Source of the DNA: CAUZJO01 sp963580245
GTDB taxonomy: Bacteria > Sumerlaeota > Sumerlaeia > MVZB01
Assembly: GCA_963580245.1 (NCBI GenBank)
Contig: CAUZJO010000103.1
Location: 1-17,347, forward strand
Length of the DNA stretch: 17,347 bases
Direction: 5' to 3'
In this document: positions 1 to 6,465 of the stretch, one piece after another
How the letters are laid out: each line of letters opens with the position of its first letter
Position numbering within the stretch: position 1 is the stretch's first letter
Notes under the pieces: generated by a model
Databases searched by the model: none
Told to the model about the DNA's origin: nothing
The model's input: the letters and a program-made list of their open reading frames with translations, nothing else
Program-made: the position numbers and the translations under genes

Positions 1-331
1 GGCGGTTTTTCATTATCTTTTGCTGCGTCTGGCGCAAATCACGAGTCGAAAACGGATGCCTCTGGTTCACCCGAGTTCAGCTCTGATCGGCTGGGCTGCT
101 TGAGTAGGGCTTTTTCAGGATCGACTATTTAGATCGGAACCCTTAGAGTTCACGTGGAATAGAACGGGCGAAATCCTTTAGTCACCTTTTTTCAGGACGG
201 GGCACTGATCTGTGAATGATAAACGCAATAATTGGAGAGTCCAATAAGATCGCATCGTTTTACGCGAGTGCCTGCCGGAGGCGTTCCGTTACGATCTTCG
301 TCCGGCGGAGTGAATCGCGTCAATCCATTTC
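1..331. other. Left-edge stretch with no supported gene
   Basis: No convincing coding region is visible. All three forward frames are open from the edge for only about 27-43 codons, so any of them could be the last residues of a gene lying to the left, but none has recognisable protein character. The stretch is visibly more AT-rich than the genes to its right. It contains a small perfect hairpin (ATTGGA-GAG-TCCAAT, 231-245) about 90 nt beyond the stop codon of the leftward greA. Read on the minus strand the hairpin is followed by a moderately T-rich stretch, so it could help end the greA transcript, but there is no uninterrupted T-run. Confidence 0.5.
231..245 (-). terminator. Weak candidate terminator hairpin after greA
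   Basis: A six-base perfect inverted repeat (ATTGGA / TCCAAT) encloses a three-base loop, about 90 nt past the greA stop codon on the minus strand. The bases that follow on that strand (TATTGCGTTTATC) are only moderately T-rich, so it is not a textbook intrinsic terminator. It is listed as the only hairpin I saw near the 3' end of this transcript. Confidence 0.2.
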
Positions 332-2629
332 TTATTCGCCGCCGCCCGCCGACTCTTCCCCTTTACTTGGCGCGTCCCACTGACCCGTGGCCAGGGCGTT
401 TTGGATTTCCAGGATCTGGTAGGGGGTGGAGCCGCCGCCGGGGTGCTCGATGAGGACTGAATCGCCGGCCTTGTGGCCCGTGAACTGGGTGGCCAGCGGG
501 GCCTGCATCGAGAGAATGTTACGTTCGCCGTCGGCTTCCCAGCGGCCGAGGATCGTGAAACTTTCCTCTTGGTCGGTTTTGAAGTTGCGCGCGCGGAACT
601 GGATGCCGAACCCGATCCGGCGGGTGTCGATGTCGCCGGCGCGGCGCACAATCGCCCGGCTGAGCAGGTCGGTCAGGCTCGCCTGCGTCTGCAGCAGCAT
701 TTTCTGCTCTTCCTTGGCGTACTGGTAACCGGCGTTCTCGCGCAGGTCGCCCTCCATCCGCGCCAACTCGATGACCTTGGAATTCTTGGGGATGCGCACG
801 CTCTTGATGTCGCGCAGCTCGGCGGCCTTTTGGGCGTAGGCCAGCTCGGTGCAGAGATGATCGTCGACCTTGGCCAGCGCGCGCTCCTCCTCCGCGAGGT
901 CGAGCCGCGTGATCAGGATGATGCGTTCGGCCTGGCTCTTGAAGCTCGCTTGGAGCGCCGAGTGGGTCTGGATCGAGCGGCGCAACCTGCGGACCAGGTC
1001 CTTGTTCATGCCGTCGACCGCGCGAGAAATGGCGTCGCACTTGTTGGCCCCCAGCAGCGTCCGCGTGCGCGAGAGCAGTTTCTTGGCCACCTCCTTCGTC
1101 CTTTGCGGCGCCGCCGGACTATCAAGGAGCTGATGCCACTCCTCCATTTGATCGAGGATTTCGACCACGACCCCCGAGGCCGGGAAATAATCATCCAGGT
1201 GCCCCCAGGAGCCGTCCAGGATCGCGCGGACCATCCAGACGTAGGTCTCCACGTTGCTCATTGGGGCGTCCAGCAGCTCTTGGACGGCCGCCACGGCCAC
1301 GTCGATGTGGTGCTCACGGTCCAGCGCGCGCCAGATGGCCTGCGCCAACTTGACCGGTGCGCGAGCCAACAGGCCCGCGGCCTGCTCGCAACCGGCGTGA
1401 CCGTCCCGCTCGAGCAGGGTCCCCAGTGCCCGGATCCCATAGTCGACGTGGTCGATCTCGACCAATGCGTCGTAATCCGAGAAGTGCTCCAAAATCGCTC
1501 CCGCCTCGCGCGAAGGGACCTGGGCATCGGGCGCGGCCTCGGCCAGGTCTTCGAGCATGTAGGCCACCTCGAGCCGGCCGATCGGATGGTCTTCGCCCAG
1601 AAGGACCCATGTCCGTTCCAGGTCCGCCGCCATCCGCCCGATCAGTTCTCGCTGGAGGTCAACCCCCTTGGGCCGGCGGGCCAGTTGGCGAATCAGCTCG
1701 GCCTTGATCGAGGCACCCGCGTCGGGGGCGAAGAACTGCTCCTCGATCTCCGCCTCGAACGAGCGCGGCTGCTCGCGCAGGTGGATCAGGGTGGACGCGC
1801 CGCCGGACGCGTTAAAATCGATATACGGGTCAATTTTAAGCTCCTCGCGCGCCTTGCCCCACCAACCGTTCCAATCCGCCGCCTCGACCACTTGCGGGAC
1901 CAGCAACTCCTTGAGCGCCGCTTGCTTAAGTTGGTGCTCCTTTTGTTCCGACAGGGCCTGTTTGATCACCCCCGTGGGGTCGGTCTGGGCCAGTTTACGC
2001 AGCGAATCGGGCTCCCTGGCCCGGCGTGCGAGGAAATGGGTCGGCTCAATATAGCGCAGGTATTTGCGCACGCCCTCGATGGTCATTTCCTTGTTGGGCT
2101 GGCGAGGGAAATCAATGCGGATTCTGCCTGAATCCAGGTCGAACTGGTTGACCACCCCTTCGCCCCAGTCAAGGTGCGCAAAGACCTGTCCGGGGGTCAG
2201 GCGCACCCATTCGAGCACTTGCTTGAAGCCATCGACCAGTGAAGCGGAATTGGTCAACCCCGCCCGATCGATGAAAAGCCCGATTTGGTCAACCTCCCGG
2301 TAGAAACCGCGCAGCCCCCGGACAAAGAGGGGCCTGAGCGTCTCGGAGCGCGCGTAATACGGAATGACGGCCAACAAAACTCGGACCGAGGGCCGCCAGC
2401 GTTCTTTTTCCAGTTGGTCCTCGATCAGCAGAGCCTCCAGCTCCTCCACCCTGTCGGTGGCCCCCGTCTTGCGCATCGCCTTGACCCACTGCGTGTGGAA
2501 CGCGGACTGGGTCGGGAGCTTCGCGAGATGATCGAGCCACAGTTCCTCGACCCGGTCGTAGGCCTGCTCGATCGTAAATTTCATGATCTCATCGGTTAGT
2601 TTGACGGTGGCGGTGCTGGTGGGATTCAT
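332..2629 (-). CDS. greA: Extended GreA-family transcription elongation factor
   Basis: A 765-residue protein with a normal GreA/GreB module at its C-terminus. The coiled-coil tip carries the conserved acidic motif GDLRENA (Asp628, Glu631), the residues that in GreA enter the RNA polymerase secondary channel and support transcript cleavage. It is followed by the FKBP-like domain (about 665-755, with a run like GHKAGDSVLIEHPGGG). The approximately 600 residues ahead of it are mostly helical. Near 154-174 there is a short beta-rich segment (GEGVVNQFDLDSGRIRIDF) resembling a small tudor/KOW-like fold. Ordinary GreA is about 158 residues; similarly enlarged GreA proteins are known from Chlamydiae and some other phyla. 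I placed the start at the ATG at 2629. The frame stays open 38 codons further upstream, but that part reads like non-coding sequence. An ATG at 2584 is a second possibility. No strong Shine-Dalgarno sequence marks either. It stands alone, divergent from the DegT-fold gene. Confidence 0.9.
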   Translation of the reverse strand: MNPTSTATVKLTDEIMKFTIEQAYDRVEELWLDHLAKLPTQSAFHTQWVKAMRKTGATDRVEELEALLIEDQLEKERWRPSVRVLLAVIPYYARSETLRPLFVRGLRGFYREVDQIGLFIDRAGLTNSASLVDGFKQVLEWVRLTPGQVFAHLDWGEGVVNQFDLDSGRIRIDFPRQPNKEMTIEGVRKYLRYIEPTHFLARRAREPDSLRKLAQTDPTGVIKQALSEQKEHQLKQAALKELLVPQVVEAADWNGWWGKAREELKIDPYIDFNASGGASTLIHLREQPRSFEAEIEEQFFAPDAGASIKAELIRQLARRPKGVDLQRELIGRMAADLERTWVLLGEDHPIGRLEVAYMLEDLAEAAPDAQVPSREAGAILEHFSDYDALVEIDHVDYGIRALGTLLERDGHAGCEQAAGLLARAPVKLAQAIWRALDREHHIDVAVAAVQELLDAPMSNVETYVWMVRAILDGSWGHLDDYFPASGVVVEILDQMEEWHQLLDSPAAPQRTKEVAKKLLSRTRTLLGANKCDAISRAVDGMNKDLVRRLRRSIQTHSALQASFKSQAERIILITRLDLAEEERALAKVDDHLCTELAYAQKAAELRDIKSVRIPKNSKVIELARMEGDLRENAGYQYAKEEQKMLLQTQASLTDLLSRAIVRRAGDIDTRRIGFGIQFRARNFKTDQEESFTILGRWEADGERNILSMQAPLATQFTGHKAGDSVLIEHPGGGSTPYQILEIQNALATGQWDAPSKGEESAGGGE

Positions 2630-3179
2630 CGTCTGGGGAGCTTCGATTCGGTATGTTATGTGATGGACAGCCGATAATAGCGCGGCCATTAGGCGGCGGG
2701 CCGCGGCTCTAGGGCCCTCGTGGTGGAAGAACCACGTGGTCAATATCCTAAACGTACGGGGTCGATTGCAACAAAAACCCGGAGGGCGGGCCCCGGACGG
2801 GTGGCGCGGGGCGGACCGGGAATTCGAGGACCGCCCCCGACAGACCAGAACCCAAGCCCTGACTGACGGTGCAGGCCATCCTTTCCTCCTCGTCGATACC
2901 GAGCCGTCCGGCGACTATAGCATTGATTTTATTGGATTTGTGCTGCCTTCCGCACGCCGGCGGGGCTGGGCCGACCCCTCCTCTGACCGAGGCGGAGGCC
3001 GGAAAAATTAAGTTGCGCATATTCCGTCGCCAAGGCTATGGTATCGGTTTGATGGTTGGCTCGGTTGTCGTCAATCAGCAGGATAGGCTGGAGTGCGTGG
3101 TACGCGGCGACAGTTTGTTGCCCCGTGGCGCGGTTCCGGGGGCCCACCATCCACTCTAATAGAACTGGAAACCAGACCG
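2630..3179. other. 550-bp divergent spacer, greA / DegT-fold gene
   Basis: This stretch lies between two divergent genes. Frames are open across parts of it on both strands, but none has a ribosome-binding site or recognisable protein character. A TATTAT-like -10 element for greA is readable on the minus strand (plus-strand 2674-2679) without a good -35. A hairpin CGTGGT-GGAAGA-ACCACG lies at 2719-2736. On the plus strand only weak promoter-like pairs are seen (TTGCGC at 3013-3018 with TATGGT at 3037-3042). The length is generous for two promoters, and nothing in it identifies a riboswitch or RNA gene to me. Confidence 0.5.
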
Positions 3180-4298
3180 ATGGCCGTTACATTTATGGAT
3201 CTTCGTCGGCAAAACGAACCTTTGATGGAAGAACTGCATCAGGCCCTCGATCAGCTGGTGGAGAGTAACCAGTTCCTGCAGGGCCCAACCCTCTCACGTT
3301 TCGAAGAACACTTCTGCGAGAAAACGCGAATCAAACATACCATCGGCGTCGGTTCGGGTTCCGATGCCCTGCTGTTGACCCTGCATGCGCTGGGCATCCA
3401 GCCGGGCGACCAGGTCATCTGCCCGGTTTTTTGCCACATCGCAACTGCGGACGTGATCCCGCGGATCGGGGCCACCTCCGTCTTCGTCGATGTCAACGAG
3501 AATTACACGATCGACGTCGACGCCGTCCGCCAGGTCATCAACGAGGGAACCCGGGCGGTCATCGTGCCGCACCTGTTCGGACGGGTCGCCGAAATCGACG
3601 AGCTGGCCCAGGCCTGCATGGATTACGGCATTCACCTGATCGAAGAATGTTCACACGCATGCGGGGCGCAGCTCAACGAACGACCCGTCGGGACTTGGGG
3701 CATCGCCGGCGCCTATAGTTTTCACCCGGCCAACAGTCTGGGCGCCTTGGGCGATGGGGGGGCGATCGTCACCGACAATGACGAGTTGGCGATCCGCCTG
3801 CGCATGTATCGCAACCACGGCCTGGACGATGGCCGTTATCGTGAGATCGCCTACGACAGCCATCTCGATGGGCTTCAGGCCGCTTTTCTGGACATCAAGC
3901 TGAGCAATATAGAGGAAGATAACGCCGATCGGATGGCCAACGCGGCCTTTTACCAGTCGCATCTGAATGGCGATATGTTTCAGTCCCCTGGCGAGGTGAT
4001 CGAGGGCTGCCACATCTATAACTACTACAATATCCGTTGCTCGCTGCGTGATCAGCTTAAGACGTTTCTCAAGGAACGCCAGGTTGAAACCGAGATTCTC
4101 TACGATCGCCCGCTGCACCTCGAACCGTGCTTCGAATATCTCGGTTATACGGAAGGCCAATTCCCCGTCGCCGAGCAACTCAGTCGTGAAGTCCTCTCGC
4201 TCCCGATCTCGCCCGGGCTGACGCGCCGCGAATTGGAGGAAGTCGCCCACGCCATGGACCTTTTCGCCCAGACCTATTCGGCTTCGGCGGCCGGCTGA
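3180..4298 (+). CDS. DegT/DnrJ/EryC1/StrS-fold protein lacking the PLP lysine
   Basis: A 372-residue protein that aligns over its full length with PLP-dependent sugar aminotransferases of the DegT family. It has the N-terminal MDLRRQ stretch, the GVGSGSDALLLTLHALGI cofactor-binding region, the central GALGDGGAIVT and the C-terminal LSLPISPGLT. The active site has changed. At the position of the Schiff-base lysine (usual FxPxKNLGAxGxGGA) the gene encodes HPANSLGALGDGGA, so Asn185 (AAC, 3732-3734) stands where Lys is expected. The aspartate that normally pairs with the pyridine nitrogen (IEDAAQ) is Glu156 in IEECSHA, and the stacking aromatic in FTFIAT is His86. The usual GIHYPxPLH reads EILYDRPLH. 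It may therefore be a non-aminotransferase (ColD is a precedent, where His replaces this Lys) or a binding or regulatory protein. The ATG at 3180 fits the family's N-terminus; no strong Shine-Dalgarno is seen. No sugar-nucleotide genes are nearby. Confidence 0.88.
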   Translation: MAVTFMDLRRQNEPLMEELHQALDQLVESNQFLQGPTLSRFEEHFCEKTRIKHTIGVGSGSDALLLTLHALGIQPGDQVICPVFCHIATADVIPRIGATSVFVDVNENYTIDVDAVRQVINEGTRAVIVPHLFGRVAEIDELAQACMDYGIHLIEECSHACGAQLNERPVGTWGIAGAYSFHPANSLGALGDGGAIVTDNDELAIRLRMYRNHGLDDGRYREIAYDSHLDGLQAAFLDIKLSNIEEDNADRMANAAFYQSHLNGDMFQSPGEVIEGCHIYNYYNIRCSLRDQLKTFLKERQVETEILYDRPLHLEPCFEYLGYTEGQFPVAEQLSREVLSLPISPGLTRRELEEVAHAMDLFAQTYSASAAG

Positions 4299-4315
4299 GC
4301 TCGCACCACCCGCTC

Positions 4316-4341
4316 CAGAAGTCCCTGGCGAAGGACTTCTG
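4316..4341 (+). terminator. 9-bp hairpin between DegT-fold gene and ribD
   Basis: A perfect nine-base inverted repeat, CAGAAGTCC / GGACTTCTG, with an eight-base loop sits 17 nt after the DegT-fold stop codon and 28 nt before the ribD start. There is no T-run after it, so it is either an attenuating or processing hairpin within a shared transcript or a poor terminator. The ribD ribosome-binding site lies just downstream of the stem and outside it. Confidence 0.4.
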
Positions 4342-4369
4342 AGGATTGGCGAAGCCCTGAGGCGAATTC

Positions 4370-5485
4370 TTGAGCCCCTTCAGCAAAACCGACTGCTCTT
4401 ACATGCAAATGGCCTTGACGCTGGCCGAACGCGGACGCGGCAAGACCTCGCCCAACCCCATGGTCGGCGCCGTGATCGTGAAGGAAGGTCGGGTCGTGGG
4501 CCGCGGATACCATGCGCGCGTGGGTGCGGCCCATGCCGAGAACGTGGCTATCTGCGAAGCCGGCGAACTCAACCTGGGGGCCACGCTCTACGTGACCCTG
4601 GAGCCGTGCATCCACCACGGGCGCACGCCGCCTTGCACCGAAGCGGTCATCGCGGCGGGCATCGAGCGTGTCGTCGCCGCGATGGAAGACCCCAATCCCC
4701 TCGTCGCCGGCAAGGGCTTCGCGCAATTGCGCGAAGCGGGCATTCGCGTCGATGACGGTTGCCTCAGGGCCGACGCCCGGCGGCTCAACGAGTTCTACGT
4801 CGTCTTTCATGAGCAGAAGCGCCCGTTTATCACGATTAAGTGGGCGATGTCGCTGTGCGGACGCACCGCCCACGACAGCGGCGAGTCGCGTTGGATCACC
4901 AATCAACTCTCGCGCGAGCACGGCCACCGCTTGCGCGCCCAGCATGACGGCGTGCTCGTGGGGCTGGGGACGGTCCTGAACGATGACCCGATGCTCAACG
5001 TTCGACTGCCCGACTACAAGGGCCCCCAGCCCAAACGCATCGTGGTCGATGGCGATTTGTCGATTCCCTCGCGGGCCCGGCTTCTGTGCGAGCGGGCCAA
5101 GGGAGACGTCATCTTGTTCACGACCCCGTTCGCGAAGCAGGAAAAGGTTGACCACTTCGAGCGCGAGGGTTGCCGCGTGGTCCAGCTGCCCAGCCAGCGG
5201 CGCTTGCTCGATATGCGGCGCGTGATGGACGAGCTGGCCGAGATGGGCCTCATTTCGGTCCTGGTGGAGGGCGGCCGCCAGATCCACACCTCCCTGCTAA
5301 GGGAGGGTTTGGCGGATAAAGTCGTCGCTTTCATTGCCCCCAAGATCATCGGAGGATTCCATCCGCGCGCGCCGGTCGAGGACTTGGCCCTGCCCGGCCT
5401 CGATCGGGCCCTGAAGGTCACCGACGTCAGGGTCCAAACGTTCGACCAGGACATTTGCCTCGAAGGCTACCTGCACGAGATTTGA
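4370..5485 (+). CDS. ribD: Bifunctional riboflavin biosynthesis deaminase/reductase RibD
   Basis: RibD carries out two successive steps of riboflavin synthesis in the cytoplasm: deamination of the diaminohydroxy-phosphoribosylaminopyrimidine ring and NADPH-dependent reduction of the ribosyl side chain. The N-terminal deaminase domain has the zinc ligands and catalytic glutamate (HAE at 55-57, PCIHHGRTPPC with Cys80 and Cys89) and the TSPNPMVGAVIV signature. The reductase domain begins near 150 (KWAMSLCGRTA, GESRWIT, VLNDDP, LVEGGRQ). The family's SLDG motif reads SLCG here (Cys163). The length of 371 residues matches E. coli RibD (367). I chose the TTG at 4370: GAGG at 4359-4362 sits seven bases upstream, an in-frame TGA at 4358 closes the frame, and the first ATG (4403) would cut into the conserved N-terminus. 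No other rib gene is in the window. Confidence 0.95.
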   Translation: MSPFSKTDCSYMQMALTLAERGRGKTSPNPMVGAVIVKEGRVVGRGYHARVGAAHAENVAICEAGELNLGATLYVTLEPCIHHGRTPPCTEAVIAAGIERVVAAMEDPNPLVAGKGFAQLREAGIRVDDGCLRADARRLNEFYVVFHEQKRPFITIKWAMSLCGRTAHDSGESRWITNQLSREHGHRLRAQHDGVLVGLGTVLNDDPMLNVRLPDYKGPQPKRIVVDGDLSIPSRARLLCERAKGDVILFTTPFAKQEKVDHFEREGCRVVQLPSQRRLLDMRRVMDELAEMGLISVLVEGGRQIHTSLLREGLADKVVAFIAPKIIGGFHPRAPVEDLALPGLDRALKVTDVRVQTFDQDICLEGYLHEI

Positions 5486-5488
5486 GGC

Positions 5489-6310
5489 ATGGCTCTGGGC
5501 CAACTTCAGCGACTGCCACCGGAGTTGGCCTCCAACCCGTTCTATCCGCTCCTGGTCAAGTTCTCGCGCCTGAAAATGGGGTCGCTGGAGTGGCTGTTTA
5601 CAGTCGAGGGGTTCCTTCTGCGCTACGCTTGGATCGCCCTGTTCGCTCTGTTCGCCCTGGCGCTGCCGCCGCTGGAGGAGGTCGACCTGCTCTCGACTCT
5701 CGTCCGCCTGACAACGCTCATCTACCCATGCTTCTGCATCTGGTCGCTCACGCGTCTTTCGGGGGTCGAGTTGATGCAATGCATGATCGAAGGTCATTGG
5801 CTCGCGGACTTGCTCGCGGTGCCGATCGACAATGATGATCTGATTCACGGCTTCGCCACGCCGCTGTGGATCATCACCCGACAATACGCGCTGATGTCGA
5901 TCTTCTCATTGGTCCTCTATGCGCTCGAAACCCACGTGGTCGTTGTCGAGGGCCAATTCTTCGTTTGGGAATTGGCCCGCCCGTTGATCTTGTATCTCGG
6001 CGTATTTTTCAGCGCGGTGGCCTGGATCGTGTGCATCTACATGGCCCGTCTCACCATCGAGGCCCGTGTCCGCGGCGGCTTGCTCAAGGGGATCGCAACG
6101 CTATGCTTCCTGCTGACCGGAATGCTCGTTCTCGCCTGTTCTTTACCGCTCGACCGCCGGGACTCCAGCCCGTGCCTGTCATTTTATGGGTCAAACGCGA
6201 CGATTCGTCGGCAGATTGGATTCGCACTGGTCTGGCTACCGGCACCCCTGAATATCTGTAACTCAAGTCAAATCAATGTGAAACGTGTCCAGGCACCCAA
6301 TCGGGTGTAA
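5489..6310 (+). CDS. Five-helix membrane protein of unknown function
   Basis: A 273-residue integral membrane protein that I do not recognise. Hydrophobic segments lie at about 43-61, 68-87, 124-146, 163-187 and 199-219. A conserved-looking loop between the second and third (LMQCMIEGHWLADLLAVPIDNDDLIHG) and the overall spacing recall ABC-2-type permease or ABC-associated membrane subunits, but this is only a resemblance. The last 50 residues are polar and look less constrained. The start lies 3 nt after the ribD stop codon, and GAGG overlaps that stop codon, so translation is probably coupled to ribD. A small hairpin (CACCC-AATC-GGGTG, 6294-6307) covers the end of the gene. A direct role in riboflavin metabolism is not indicated by the sequence. 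Confidence 0.65.
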   Translation: MALGQLQRLPPELASNPFYPLLVKFSRLKMGSLEWLFTVEGFLLRYAWIALFALFALALPPLEEVDLLSTLVRLTTLIYPCFCIWSLTRLSGVELMQCMIEGHWLADLLAVPIDNDDLIHGFATPLWIITRQYALMSIFSLVLYALETHVVVVEGQFFVWELARPLILYLGVFFSAVAWIVCIYMARLTIEARVRGGLLKGIATLCFLLTGMLVLACSLPLDRRDSSPCLSFYGSNATIRRQIGFALVWLPAPLNICNSSQINVKRVQAPNRV

Positions 6311-6465
6311 AATACCACTTGACACTCTCCGCCGGGGCGTCCCATTCATAGGGCGGATATACGTTCCGGGTGGCTTGGCCATCCGGCCCTCCCCGGCTCG
6401 CCGCCGGCGGAGGATGACTAAACTATCTCCCCCATCGGTCCGATCTAGGATGGTACTTCTGTTGT

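Noticed and set aside
473..2131. 552-codon open frame on the plus strand opposite greA
   Set aside because: It is antisense to a gene with clear GreA motifs, rich in Arg/Leu/Gln/Asp as expected of the shadow frame of a GC-rich gene, and has no recognisable domain.
2748..3159. Open frames of 90-96 codons on both strands between greA and the DegT-fold gene
   Set aside because: Overlapping frames on both strands with neither ribosome-binding sites nor recognisable protein patterns are what non-coding GC-rich DNA produces.
4299..4369. FMN riboswitch ahead of ribD
   Set aside because: The gap is only 71 nt and shows a single hairpin; the FMN aptamer needs about 120-140 nt with conserved multi-arm elements that are not present.
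4274..5287. 337-codon open frame on the minus strand opposite ribD
   Set aside because: RibD is certain on the other strand; the antisense frame has shadow-type composition (HD, RG, LG repeats) and no motif.
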